From contig NZ_JADOVG010000024.1 in the NCBI RefSeq assembly GCF_015752205.1, forward strand, positions 1-45,829: a DNA stretch of 45,829 bases, read 5' to 3'. The DNA is from Polaromonas sp. CG_9.7 (GTDB lineage: Bacteria > Pseudomonadota > Gammaproteobacteria > Burkholderiales > Burkholderiaceae_C). Below the pieces are notes generated by a model, which was not told the DNA's origin, did not search any database, and was given only the letters and a program-made list of their open reading frames with translations. A program made the translations under genes and the position numbers. Shown in pieces: positions 8,352-17,580 of this stretch. The first letter of the stretch is position 1; every line of letters starts with the position of its first letter.

Positions 8352-8841
8352 TTCCGTTTCTCGTCGCTTCGCATTGAAGCTGCCGTTGGCACTGCTGGGC
8401 CCTGCCGTCGTCGTGCAGCCTTTGGGTGCGCTGGCAGCCAGCAGCGCCAGCCCCATCAGCGTCTGGAAAACGCCAAGCTGTGGCTGCTGCCATGAATGGG
8501 TGGCGCATCTGCGCAAGAGCGGCTTTGAAATGACAACCCATGACGTCGAAGACACGGCGCCCTTTCGTCAACAATTTGGCTTGGATGCCAAATTTGCTTC
8601 TTGCCACACTGCGCGTCTGGGCAACTATGTGGTGGAGGGCCATGTTCCGGCGAAAGAACTGCGCCGCTTGCTGCGCGAGCAACCCAAGGCGCTTGGCCTG
8701 GCCGTGCCCGGCATGCCGATGGGCTCACCGGGTATGGAAATGGGCAACACCCGGGATGCCTACGACGTGCTGCTGGTGTTGAACGATGGCAGTTCGCGCA
8801 TTTACCAATCCTACCCTTCCCGATCTTCTGTTAAATCCTGA
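8332..8841 (+). CDS. copG: DUF411 (CopG-like) periplasmic copper protein
   Basis: A 169-residue exported protein of the DUF411 family. Pseudomonas CopG, a member, binds a small Cys-bridged copper cluster and is thought to interconvert Cu(I) and Cu(II). Here the motif SCGCC (C50, C52, C53) lies just after the signal peptide and a fourth Cys is C91 in FASCHTA. The N-terminus has a twin-arginine-like SRRFALKL. A Met-rich segment (PGMPMGSPGMEMGN) lies at about 125-140 and may be a further Cu(I) site. It overlaps the end of the CopI-like gene; a second ATG at 8341 would shorten the overlap. The CusF-like gene begins 11 bases after its stop, giving a three-gene unit copI-copG-cusF. Confidence 0.87.
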   Translation: MASMHINSVSRRFALKLPLALLGPAVVVQPLGALAASSASPISVWKTPSCGCCHEWVAHLRKSGFEMTTHDVEDTAPFRQQFGLDAKFASCHTARLGNYVVEGHVPAKELRRLLREQPKALGLAVPGMPMGSPGMEMGNTRDAYDVLLVLNDGSSRIYQSYPSRSSVKS

Positions 8842-8852
8842 AAGAAAACACC

Positions 8853-9215
8853 ATGAACTCAAAATCCCTCAAATCTGTGCTGATCCTGACCGCCGTCCTG
8901 GCCAGCGCTTCAGCGGCCTATGCAAGCTCGCATGGCAGCGCACCCATGATCAAGGACGATGCGAAAAAAGAAATGCCCATGGCCGCTTCAGCCGAGATGG
9001 CTGAAGGCGAAATCCGAAAAGTGGACATGGACAACAAGAAAATCACCCTCAAGCACGGTGAGATCAAGAACCTGGACATGCCTGGAATGACCATGGTGTT
9101 TCAGGTCAAGGACGCGGCCCTGCTGGAAAAAGCGAAGGTCGGCGACAAGGTTCGCTTCAAGGCTGAAAAATCCGGTGGTGCGCTCGTGGTGACGGACATG
9201 CAGCCCGCCAAATAG
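8853..9215 (+). CDS. CusF-like periplasmic copper-binding protein (second copy)
   Basis: A 120-residue exported protein with a signal peptide ending AAYAS. The CusF metal site is at H68, M76, M79 and M81 (LKHGEIKNLDMPGMTMVF), and as in the copy at 175-525 a Met replaces the Trp of E. coli CusF. An added Met/His-rich linker (HGSAPMIKDDAKKEMPM) separates signal and domain. It is the last gene of the copI-copG unit. The two CusF-like proteins share most of the domain sequence, so they look like paralogues within one region. The 279 bases that follow, up to the next gene, hold nothing I can name. Confidence 0.9.
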   Translation: MNSKSLKSVLILTAVLASASAAYASSHGSAPMIKDDAKKEMPMAASAEMAEGEIRKVDMDNKKITLKHGEIKNLDMPGMTMVFQVKDAALLEKAKVGDKVRFKAEKSGGALVVTDMQPAK

Positions 9216-9494
9216 CCATTCATCGCTTCATCTATCCAATCCAGGCCATGATGGGTCGGCCTTCAGCAGCCTGATGGGTCCCTCGACCAATGGCCAGGGG
9301 CAAGGACGGGCTATGCGCTTTAACCCTGGCCCGTTAGTCAATGCGGGTGCATTCGATAATCAGCGTCAAACCTTCGGCTATCACTGCTATAACCTGTAAA
9401 TCCGGGCATGAATTGTGCGTCCGGTACAGTTTTTCAGTTTTCCGTCATGCGGCCCCGTCCGCGTTTTCGCTTATTCATCGAAAGGCACCCTCTC

Positions 9495-12400
9495 ATGGCC
9501 ATCCGTGTTGCGCTGCACCACAAAACCAGCTACCACTACGATCGCCTGGTCGCACTGTCACCACATGAGGTGCGCCTGCGGCCAGCGCCCCATGCGCGCA
9601 CCCCGATTCTTTCGTATTCGTTGACCGTCACGCCGGAAGACCACTTCATCAACTGGCAGCAAGACCCGTACGGCAATTACATCGGCCGCTACGTGTTCCC
9701 TGAAAAATCAGACAAGCTCGAATTCACGGTCGATTTGGTGGCGGACATGACCGTCATCAATCCGTTTGATTTTTTCGTCGAAAAATATGCTGAATTTTTC
9801 CCGTTCAGTTATCCGGTTCAACTGGCCGCCGAACTCAGCCCCTACCTGAAGATCGACAAGCCCGGTGAGTTGCTGGTGGCCTGGGTGGCGGCGGCGCGGC
9901 GCGACCTGCTGAAGAAAAACCTGGCGACCAACGACTTCCTGGTGGCGGTGAACCAACGCCTGCAGGGCGACATTGCCTACTTGCTGCGGATGGAGCCGGG
10001 CGTTCAGACCCCTGAAGAAACGCTGCAAAAACGCTCGGGCTCCTGCCGCGACAGCGGGTGGCTGCTGGTGCAGATCATGCGCGAGATGGGTTTGGCTGCA
10101 CGGTTCGTGTCGGGTTACCTGATCCAGCTGCGCGCCGACCAGGCCTCGCTGGATGGCCCGAGCGGAACCGAAGTCGATTTCACCGACCTGCATGCGTGGA
10201 CCGAGGTGTATGTTCCCGGCGCCGGCTGGATCGGGCTGGACCCGACATCGGGCATGCTGGCCAGCGAAGGCCATATTCCGCTGGCCTGCACGGCCATGCC
10301 GTCATCGGCAGCGCCGGTGACCGGCTTTACCGACAAGGCCGAGGTGACGTTCTTCCATGAAATGACGATCACGCGCATTCATGAAGACCCGCGCGTCACC
10401 AAGCCGTACACCGAAGAAGATTGGCAAAAAATCAACCAGCTCGGCCAGCAGGTTGATGCCGACCTGAAGCGCCAGGATGTGCGCCTGACGCAGGGCGGTG
10501 AGCCGACTTTTGTGTCCATTGACGACATGGACGGCGCCGAATGGAACACCTTGGCGCATGGCGACAAGAAGCGTGAACTGGCCGGCCAGCTCATGCATCG
10601 CCTGAAAAATCACTTTGCGCCTGGCGGCATGCTGCATTACGGCCAGGGAAAATGGTACCCGGGCGAGCCACTGCCGCGCTGGGCCCTGAACATTTACTGG
10701 CGCATTGACGGCCAGCCGATGTGGCTTGATCCGACGCTGTTTTCGGACGAGGCCCGAGCCGACGGCTATGGCAGCGAAGAGGCCGAGCTTTTCAGCACCG
10801 AGTTGGTCAAGGCGCTGGGTTTGCCGGCCCACAGCCAGATTCCCGCTTATGAAGATGTGTTGCAGCAAGCGCGGCTGGAGCAAGGCCTGCCGGTCAACCT
10901 GGACCCACTGCAGGCTGACCTGAAAGCGCCCGAGCAGCGGCGACGCCTGGCGCGCCTGCTGGAAGACGGACTGGGCCAGGTCGTGGGCTATGTGCTGCCG
11001 CTCAAACCCAGGGACCTGGACCCAAGCATTGCACTGGGAACCGCCTGGCGCACGTCACCCTGGCCGCTCAAGCGCGAGCATCTTTACCTGACCGAGGGCG
11101 ACTCGCCCCTGGGGCTGCGCCTGCCGCTGAATGCACTGCCCTGGGTGCAGCCCGACGAAAAAGAGCCTGAATTCGACGTCGATCCTTTTGCACCGCAGAC
11201 ACCACTCGATGCCGGCCGAAAGGAAAAACGGGGAACGGCCAAGGTGAAGAAGCCTGTGCTTGCCGACGAGCAGCCAGAGCCACGCGAAGTCATCCACACC
11301 GCGCTGTGCGTGCAGGTGCGGGGTGGCCGGCTGCATGTCTTCATGCCGCCGGTCAAACGCATCGAGGACTACCTGGCGCTGGTCACGTCGGTCGAGAACA
11401 CGGCGGCCAAGCTCAAGCTCAAGCTGTGGATCGAAGGCTATCCGCCGCCGCGCGACCCGCGCATCAAGCTGCTCAGCGTCACGCCCGATCCGGGTGTTAT
11501 CGAGGTAAACATCCACCCGGCGGCCAGTTGGAACGAGCTGGTCTACAACATGACCACGCTGTACGAAGAGGCCCGGCTGACGCGCCTGGGCACTGAAAAG
11601 TTCATGGTCGATGGCCGCCACACCGGCACCGGCGGCGGCAACCACGCCACGTTAGGGGGCGCGACCGCCGAAGACAGCCCGATGTTGCGCCGGCCCGACC
11701 TGCTGAAAAGCCTGATCACCTACTGGCAGAACCATCCGGCGCTGTCGTACCTGTTCTCGGGCACCTTCATCGGGCCGACCAGCCAGGCGCCGCGCGTTGA
11801 TGAAGCACGCGACGACAATCTGTATGAACTGGCAATTGCCTTCCAGCAGATGGACAAGGTGCTGCCCACGATGCAGCCGGGCGACAAACCCTGGATGGTG
11901 GACCGGCTGCTGCGCAACCTGCTGGTCGACCTGACCGGCAATACCCATCGCTCGGAATTTTCCATCGACAAGCTGTACTCCCCTGACGGCCCGACCGGCC
12001 GGCTTGGACTGGTCGAATTCCGCGCTTTTGAAATGCCGCCGCATGAGCGAATGAGTCTGTTGCAGATGCTGCTGCTGCGCGCGCTGGTAGCGCGTTTCTG
12101 GCGCCAGCCCTACCAGGCCAAACTGGTTCACTGGGGCACTGCGCTGCATGACCGCTGGATGCTGCCGCATTTCGTGGCGCAGGACATCCGCGACGTCGTC
12201 AAGGATTTGCGTGCCTCGGGCTACGCCTTCGAAGAGCATTGGTTCGACCCGTTCATCGAATTCCGGTTTCCCCGCTTTGGTACCGTGGTGTATGAGGGCG
12301 TGGAGATGGAGCTGCGCCAGGCCATCGAGCCGTGGAATGTGCTGGGCGAGGAAATGACCGGCGGCGGCACGGCGCGCTATGTTGATTCGTCAGTCGAGCG

Positions 12401-12812
12401 CATGCAATTGCGGGTACGCGGACTGACCGACGGGCGCCATGTGATCGCCTGCAACGGGCGCATGCTGCCGCTGCATCCGACCGGCGTTCCAGGTGAGTAT
12501 GTGGCGGGCGTGCGTTTTCGCGCCTGGAGCCCGTGGTCCGCCCTGCACCCGACCATCGGTGTGCAGGCGCCGCTGACCTTTGACCTGGTGGACACCTGGA
12601 GCGGCCGCGCCATTGGCGGCTGCACCTACCACGTCGTGCATCCGGGCGGACGCAGCGAGGAGCATTCGCCGATCAATGCCAATGCGGCCGAGGCACGCCG
12701 GTTTGCGCGCTTTTGGTCGCATGGTCATACACCTGGACCCATGAACGTGTATAAAGAAGAGTTGAACCCAGGCTTTCCCATGACGCTCGACTTGCGGTGG
12801 CAGCCTTATTGA
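9495..12812 (+). CDS. Large transglutaminase-like/DUF2126 protein
   Basis: A 1105-residue protein without signal peptide or membrane segment. The first 300 residues form a bacterial transglutaminase-like N-terminal domain and a papain-like core with triad C184 ([10 protein letters not shown]), H233 (LHAWTEVY) and D249 (GLDPTSG). The remainder matches DUF2126, a large domain of unknown function that begins around [13 protein letters not shown]. Proteins of this layout are found next to circularly permuted ATP-grasp and Alpha-E genes in many bacteria; comparative work has proposed that they make or trim peptide tags or amide-linked small molecules. The ATG at 9495 has an AAAGG-type site and gives the normal family N-terminus; the frame stays open for 87 bases upstream. 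A strong terminator follows at 12835. Confidence 0.9.
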   Translation: MAIRVALHHKTSYHYDRLVALSPHEVRLRPAPHARTPILSYSLTVTPEDHFINWQQDPYGNYIGRYVFPEKSDKLEFTVDLVADMTVINPFDFFVEKYAEFFPFSYPVQLAAELSPYLKIDKPGELLVAWVAAARRDLLKKNLATNDFLVAVNQRLQGDIAYLLRMEPGVQTPEETLQKRSGSCRDSGWLLVQIMREMGLAARFVSGYLIQLRADQASLDGPSGTEVDFTDLHAWTEVYVPGAGWIGLDPTSGMLASEGHIPLACTAMPSSAAPVTGFTDKAEVTFFHEMTITRIHEDPRVTKPYTEEDWQKINQLGQQVDADLKRQDVRLTQGGEPTFVSIDDMDGAEWNTLAHGDKKRELAGQLMHRLKNHFAPGGMLHYGQGKWYPGEPLPRWALNIYWRIDGQPMWLDPTLFSDEARADGYGSEEAELFSTELVKALGLPAHSQIPAYEDVLQQARLEQGLPVNLDPLQADLKAPEQRRRLARLLEDGLGQVVGYVLPLKPRDLDPSIALGTAWRTSPWPLKREHLYLTEGDSPLGLRLPLNALPWVQPDEKEPEFDVDPFAPQTPLDAGRKEKRGTAKVKKPVLADEQPEPREVIHTALCVQVRGGRLHVFMPPVKRIEDYLALVTSVENTAAKLKLKLWIEGYPPPRDPRIKLLSVTPDPGVIEVNIHPAASWNELVYNMTTLYEEARLTRLGTEKFMVDGRHTGTGGGNHATLGGATAEDSPMLRRPDLLKSLITYWQNHPALSYLFSGTFIGPTSQAPRVDEARDDNLYELAIAFQQMDKVLPTMQPGDKPWMVDRLLRNLLVDLTGNTHRSEFSIDKLYSPDGPTGRLGLVEFRAFEMPPHERMSLLQMLLLRALVARFWRQPYQAKLVHWGTALHDRWMLPHFVAQDIRDVVKDLRASGYAFEEHWFDPFIEFRFPRFGTVVYEGVEMELRQAIEPWNVLGEEMTGGGTARYVDSSVERMQLRVRGLTDGRHVIACNGRMLPLHPTGVPGEYVAGVRFRAWSPWSALHPTIGVQAPLTFDLVDTWSGRAIGGCTYHVVHPGGRSEEHSPINANAAEARRFARFWSHGHTPGPMNVYKEELNPGFPMTLDLRWQPY

Positions 12813-12834
12813 CTGTGTCCTTGCACGGTCACCC

Positions 12835-12871
12835 AACGCGGATGTCTCGCTTCTGGGCCATCCGCGTTTTT
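12835..12871 (+). terminator. Intrinsic terminator inside the transglutaminase/ATP-grasp block
   Basis: A perfect 10-base stem (AACGCGGATG with CATCCGCGTT) around a 14-base loop is followed by a T run. It sits in the 81-base gap between the DUF2126 gene and the ATP-grasp gene, so part of the transcripts should stop here and the downstream genes may have their own promoter or run at a lower level. Confidence 0.75.
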
Positions 12872-12893
12872 GCAAGAGAAATAACCCGATCCG

Positions 12894-15455
12894 ATGTTGA
12901 ATCAACTGCTTGCCGGTTATCCGGCTGCGCCAGATAGTTTTGATGAAATGCTGGAGGGCTCTGGCCAGCCACGCGCACACTGGCGCACCTTTCTGGACAG
13001 CATGGCACATGAAGCGCCTGATGTCATGCGCAAGCGCACCGAGTCGGTACAGCGACAGGTGCGTGAAAATGGGGTCACTTATAACGTCTATACCGACGAC
13101 AAAGGTGTGCAACGCCCCTGGGACCTGAATGTCCTGCCGATGATCCTGCCGCATGGCGAGTGGGCAGGCATCGAAGCCGCGGTGATCCAGCGCGCCACGC
13201 TGATGAACCGGCTGCTGATCGATGTCTATGGCGAGCAAAAAATGCTGGCAGAAAGGCTGTTGCCGCCAGCGCTGATTCATGGACATGCGGGCTTCCTGCG
13301 GCCATGCCATGGCATGCAGCACAAGGACGGCGTCGCCCTGCACTTTTATGCCATCGACCTGGCTCGGGCGCCCAACGGCGGCTGGTGGGCCGTGGCCGAC
13401 CGGACACAGGCACCCTCGGGCGCCGGGTATGCGCTGGAAAACCGGTCGGTCATCTCGCGGACCTTTCCTGACCTGCTGCGCGACTTGAACGTCCAGCACC
13501 TGGCGGGCTTTTTTGACACCCTGCGCGACAGCCTGGCCACCTGGGGGCGCCAGTGCGCCGCCAATGGCCATGGCATACCGCTGCGCGAAAGTGAAGCGCC
13601 GCTGATCGTTCTGCTGACACCCGGGCCGTACAACGAAACCTATTATGAGCAAGCCTACCTGGCACGTTATCTGGGGTTGCCACTGGTTGAGGGCAGCGAC
13701 CTGACGGTGCGGGACGGCATCGTCTGGCACAAGACCCTGTCCGGCCTGCAGCGTGTGCATGTGGTGATGCGCCGGGTTGACGATGACTACTGCGACCCGC
13801 TTGAGCTTCGCGCCGATTCTGCGCTGGGTGTGGCCGGATTGACCGACGCCGCCCGGCGCGGCAATGTGCTCATCGCCAACAGCCTGGGATCGAGCCTGCT
13901 GGAGTCGGGTGCGCTGCTCGGCTTTCTGCCCTTGCTGTGCAAGCGTCTGCTGGGTGAGCCACTCAAGATGCCCTCCGTTGCCACTTGGTGGTGCGGCGAA
14001 CCGGCTGCGCTGGAAGTGGTGATCAACCGGCTTGACCAGCTCATCATCAAGCCGAGCTTTCCCCAGCTCCGGGAATTTCCCGTCTTCGGCAAAGACCTGA
14101 AGGGAGAGGCGCGCGCAGCCTTCATCCATAAGCTGCGCGCCAACCCCAAGAACTACGTGGCGCAGGAACTGGTGCGGCTGTCCCAGGCGCCGGTACTGAA
14201 TCCCGATGCGCCCGGCAGCTTGAGCGCCCGCGCCATCGGCCTTCGGGTGTATGCGTGCGCCACGCCGAATGGCTATGTCGTGATGCCCGGGGGACTGACC
14301 CGCGTGGCAACAGGCAGGGATGCGCGCATCATCACCATGCAGCGTGGCGGCGGCAGCAAGGACACCTGGATACAGGCCAGCCAGCATGTCGAGGTGCCCA
14401 GTCTGCGCAAACGCACCATCACGCACCAGGACCTGGTTCGCGACGACACGCATATTTCCAGCCGCGTGGCAGAAAATCTATTCTGGTTCGGCCGCAATGC
14501 CGAGCGTTGTGACAACACCGCCCGACTGCTTCGGGTTGCACTGAATTTCCTGTTCAGTGTGGGACCGACCAATCACGGCGACGAATGGCCGACCGTGGTG
14601 GCGCTGTGCACCTGGTTCGGCCTGATCGAGTCCACAGAAAACACGCCAGTTCAAAGTCAAACTCAGAACCAGACACAGGCCGGCAAGACGGCATCCTTTT
14701 TGAGCGACACCAAGATTGAGGCCGCACTGATGCTGGCAGTGGCGTCGCCCGACGTTCCGGGGCTGGCCAGGCAGCAGCAGCAGCTCTTCCAGAGTGCCGG
14801 CCAGTTGCGTGAACGCTTTTCCGTTGACAACTGGCGCGCCTTCAACCAGATGGTGCAAAGCGTGTCTGGTGCTGGCGTCCGGCTGTCCCAGTCGGAGGCG
14901 ATGACCATTCTTGACGACGCCACCACCGCGCTGATGACCATGTCCGGCTTTGCCCTTGACGGCATGAGCCGCGACCTGGGCTGGCGTTTCATGTCCCTGG
15001 GACGGCGTCTGGAACGCCTGCAGTTTCAGGCGGTGACGCTGCAACATGCGCTTGGCATGCAAGCCAATGGCAACCTGGACTGGCTGCTGGAACTGTCCGA
15101 CTGCATCATCATCTACCGCGCCCGCTACCGCGCACAGCCCGAATGGCTGCCGGTGCTGGATTTGCTGTTACTGGACGAAAGCAACACCCGTTCGATCCTT
15201 TTCCAGCTCGAAGGCGTCCTCAAGAGCCTGACGAAAATATCGCTGACCTACGGCTCGTGTGGGGAACAGGAACTCACGCTGTTGAGGAACGAGTTGGTGT
15301 CGCTGGCGCCCGACACAGACCTGTATTGCGGCAATGCGCACCTGATTGACCTGCTCCGTCGTATTAAGGTGGCAAGCGCGCAAATGTCGCAACAGGTCAG
15401 CGTTCAATTCTTCAGCTACACCGGCAGCCACCCAACGAGGACGCACACAGCATGA
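12894..15455 (+). CDS. Circularly permuted ATP-grasp / Alpha-E fusion protein
   Basis: An 853-residue cytoplasmic protein. Residues about 60-500 match the circularly permuted type 2 ATP-grasp family (PWDLNVLPMILPHGEW near the start, then GRQCAANGHG, LTPGPYNETYYEQAYLARY and PKNYVAQELVRLSQAP), which should use ATP to join a carboxyl group to an amine. From about 521 (ISSRVAENLFWFGRNAERCDNTARL) to the end it is an Alpha-E helical domain of unknown function. In many bacteria these are two genes; here they are one. A Gln/Thr-rich insert (SQTQNQTQAG, about 585-596) interrupts the Alpha-E part. The stop overlaps the next transglutaminase gene by ATGA. The family calls are firm; the substrate is unknown. 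Confidence 0.9.
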   Translation: MLNQLLAGYPAAPDSFDEMLEGSGQPRAHWRTFLDSMAHEAPDVMRKRTESVQRQVRENGVTYNVYTDDKGVQRPWDLNVLPMILPHGEWAGIEAAVIQRATLMNRLLIDVYGEQKMLAERLLPPALIHGHAGFLRPCHGMQHKDGVALHFYAIDLARAPNGGWWAVADRTQAPSGAGYALENRSVISRTFPDLLRDLNVQHLAGFFDTLRDSLATWGRQCAANGHGIPLRESEAPLIVLLTPGPYNETYYEQAYLARYLGLPLVEGSDLTVRDGIVWHKTLSGLQRVHVVMRRVDDDYCDPLELRADSALGVAGLTDAARRGNVLIANSLGSSLLESGALLGFLPLLCKRLLGEPLKMPSVATWWCGEPAALEVVINRLDQLIIKPSFPQLREFPVFGKDLKGEARAAFIHKLRANPKNYVAQELVRLSQAPVLNPDAPGSLSARAIGLRVYACATPNGYVVMPGGLTRVATGRDARIITMQRGGGSKDTWIQASQHVEVPSLRKRTITHQDLVRDDTHISSRVAENLFWFGRNAERCDNTARLLRVALNFLFSVGPTNHGDEWPTVVALCTWFGLIESTENTPVQSQTQNQTQAGKTASFLSDTKIEAALMLAVASPDVPGLARQQQQLFQSAGQLRERFSVDNWRAFNQMVQSVSGAGVRLSQSEAMTILDDATTALMTMSGFALDGMSRDLGWRFMSLGRRLERLQFQAVTLQHALGMQANGNLDWLLELSDCIIIYRARYRAQPEWLPVLDLLLLDESNTRSILFQLEGVLKSLTKISLTYGSCGEQELTLLRNELVSLAPDTDLYCGNAHLIDLLRRIKVASAQMSQQVSVQFFSYTGSHPTRTHTA

Positions 15456-16414
15456 ATTCCTTGCCCGTGAGCCCTGCCGTGCGCGCCCGTTATCACGTTG
15501 TTCACGAAACCCAGGTGAACTACGCAAGCACAGTCACGCTGTCCCAGCAATACCTGCACATGACGCCGAGGTCTTTCTCCTACCAGCAAATCGAGTCGCA
15601 TGCGCTGTGGGTGACGCCAACAGAAAACGATGGCGTGGACGGGATGGATTATTTTGGCAACCAGACCCGCCAGATCACCATCACCGCAGCGCACCAGAGC
15701 CTGCTGGTGCATGCCGAATCAACGGTCGCACTGATGCAGCGTCCCGATCTGGACAGCATCCAGAAAAGCGCTTCGTGGGAAAGCCTGCGCGACCGGCTGC
15801 AGCAGGGCATGGAGACGGCCCTGGCTGACGCCTACCGCTATCTGTATGCTTCGCCGCATGTGAGCTGCAGCCTTGAGCTGGAAGCGTTTGCGCGCATCAG
15901 CTTCACGCCGGGCCGGGCGCAACTTGATGCCGCGCTCGACCTGACCCAGCGAATTTTTGACGAGTTCGATTTCGACGCGGACGCCACCGACATTTCCACG
16001 CCACTCGACGAGGTGCTGCGCGGCCGCCGGGGCGTTTGCCAGGATTTTGCCCAGTTGATGATTGGCTGCCTGCGCAGCTTGGGCCTGCCTGCGCGCTACA
16101 TGAGCGGCTACATCCTGACGCACCCGCCGGCCGGCCAGCCACGCATGATCGGTGCCGATGCGTCGCATGCCTGGGTGTCGGTTTTTTGCCCCGACCTGGG
16201 TTGGGTGGATTTTGACCCGACCAACCGCTGCCTGGTGCAGCACGAGCACATCACCCTGGGCTGGGGCCGCGATTTCAGCGATGTCACACCGATGCGCGGC
16301 GTGGTGCTGGGCGGCGGCGAGCAGGAGCTTGAGGTGCGGGTGACCGTCACACCGCTGCCGCTGAACGGCCTGTCGGGTTCGGGCAATCAGGTGCCGGCAG
16401 GTTTTCCGGCTTGA
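15452..16414 (+). CDS. Transglutaminase-like cysteine protease/transferase
   Basis: A 320-residue cytoplasmic protein. A bacterial transglutaminase N-terminal beta domain (about 10-90, starting RYHVVHETQVNY) precedes the papain-like core with C196 (RGVCQDFAQ), H239 (SHAWVSVF) and D255 (DFDPTNR). Enzymes of this fold in bacteria usually act as peptidases or amide hydrolases rather than protein cross-linkers. It is translationally coupled to the ATP-grasp/Alpha-E gene by an ATGA overlap, so ligase and amidase-like activities are likely made in step. Together with the first gene this is the classic neighbourhood of the family. I cannot name the substrate. Confidence 0.9.
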   Translation: MNSLPVSPAVRARYHVVHETQVNYASTVTLSQQYLHMTPRSFSYQQIESHALWVTPTENDGVDGMDYFGNQTRQITITAAHQSLLVHAESTVALMQRPDLDSIQKSASWESLRDRLQQGMETALADAYRYLYASPHVSCSLELEAFARISFTPGRAQLDAALDLTQRIFDEFDFDADATDISTPLDEVLRGRRGVCQDFAQLMIGCLRSLGLPARYMSGYILTHPPAGQPRMIGADASHAWVSVFCPDLGWVDFDPTNRCLVQHEHITLGWGRDFSDVTPMRGVVLGGGEQELEVRVTVTPLPLNGLSGSGNQVPAGFPA

Positions 16415-16518
16415 GCGGCGATGGATGCTGCTTGCCGGCAGGTCGTGTCAACCGTTGGAATCCGGCCCCCCGTGCCGGCGCATCATGTTTTTCCATTTCA
16501 CCCAATTGGGCTATTTTC

Positions 16519-17433
16519 ATGAAACAACTTTCCAACAGCGGCCAGCAGGCCGTGAACGACATCGCCCAGCGCCACGGATTCAGCCCTGAGGCGGTCGCCA
16601 GCATGCTCGTATCGGTCATCAACGGCAACGGCAGCATGGCGCAGTTCAACCATCCCGAATTCAGCGGCTCTGGCCAGTGGATGAGCGGCGGCATGACCAT
16701 GGTGTCCGACATGTTCAATGGCCAGCTCAAAAGCCGCGTCGATGCCCTGTGCTGCGAACTTTCCAGGCTGGTGGCCAGCCAGCCTGAACTGCTCAGGACC
16801 GGCAGCTTCCAGTCGCAAAACCAGGGTGACCAGCAGCAAACCAGCCATGCCGGCGGCCCCTACCAGGACGCCAATGGACCCATGAACCCTACAGCCAGCC
16901 TGTTTGCTGCGCCGGCTCCAGGCATGTCCCCCGACTGGTGGCCGTCCGACCTGCGCTGGCCCAACAGCACCGGCGCCCAGAACGGCGTGCGCTATGCCTA
17001 CTTTGCGCAGGCGCGCCGCCTGGCCATCGAAGTGAATGGCAGCGTCACCGTCTATGACACGCAGGATCACCAACTTGGCGGCTTTTCACAGCAGCAGTCT
17101 TATGGCGGCTCCGTCACCTTTTCGAGTCAGTACGGTCAGGTGGATGTGAGCCGCCTGCCGGTCGTGTCGGTCAATGGCGTGCAGCAACACGCCAATGGCT
17201 TCAACCCAGCGTATTCAGCCACGCCTGAATTCGTGCCAGGAAACCTCCCCGCCTCTGAATCGCCAGCCCCGGTCCGGCTTCAGCCGCAATTGCAAGACCG
17301 TCCCGGCAATCCAGCGACAGGCGATGCGGACATTTTCCTGATGATCGAGAAGCTTGCCGACCTGCGAAGCCGCGCCATCATCAGCGACGAAGACTTCAAC
17401 ACCAAGAAAACCGAATTGCTGGCACGCCTGTAG
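16519..17433 (+). CDS. SHOCT-domain protein of unknown function
   Basis: A 304-residue protein with no signal peptide. The last 35 residues (FLMIEKLADLRSRAIISDEDFNTKKTELLARL) are a SHOCT domain, a short C-terminal helical motif found on many otherwise unrelated proteins. The N-terminal region (about 1-95) is helical and starts KQLSNSGQQAVNDIAQRHGF. The middle is rich in Gln, Ser and Asn (SQNQGDQQQTSH, SQQQS), then a segment resembling a small beta domain (about 165-220). I do not recognise the N-terminal part. It lies between transglutaminase-like genes on the same strand, 104 bases after the previous stop. The ATG at 16519 is preferred to an upstream frame extension that has unnatural composition. 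Confidence 0.75.
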   Translation: MKQLSNSGQQAVNDIAQRHGFSPEAVASMLVSVINGNGSMAQFNHPEFSGSGQWMSGGMTMVSDMFNGQLKSRVDALCCELSRLVASQPELLRTGSFQSQNQGDQQQTSHAGGPYQDANGPMNPTASLFAAPAPGMSPDWWPSDLRWPNSTGAQNGVRYAYFAQARRLAIEVNGSVTVYDTQDHQLGGFSQQQSYGGSVTFSSQYGQVDVSRLPVVSVNGVQQHANGFNPAYSATPEFVPGNLPASESPAPVRLQPQLQDRPGNPATGDADIFLMIEKLADLRSRAIISDEDFNTKKTELLARL

Positions 17434-17580
17434 ACCCGCCGGCTCAGCTCAGCTCAGCGGGCACCGCGCACGCCGGTCAAGGCGAGTAGGAGGCATCCGA
17501 CAGGCTTGCCTGCCGACCACTGATTGCACAGTTCTGGCAAAAAGCAGATTCTTTGCACTCCTCAACTGCCGATCGCCCAC

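Noticed and set aside
12390..14453. A 687-residue minus-strand frame across the DUF2126 and ATP-grasp genes
   Set aside because: It crosses two well-supported genes and a terminator, with antisense-type composition.
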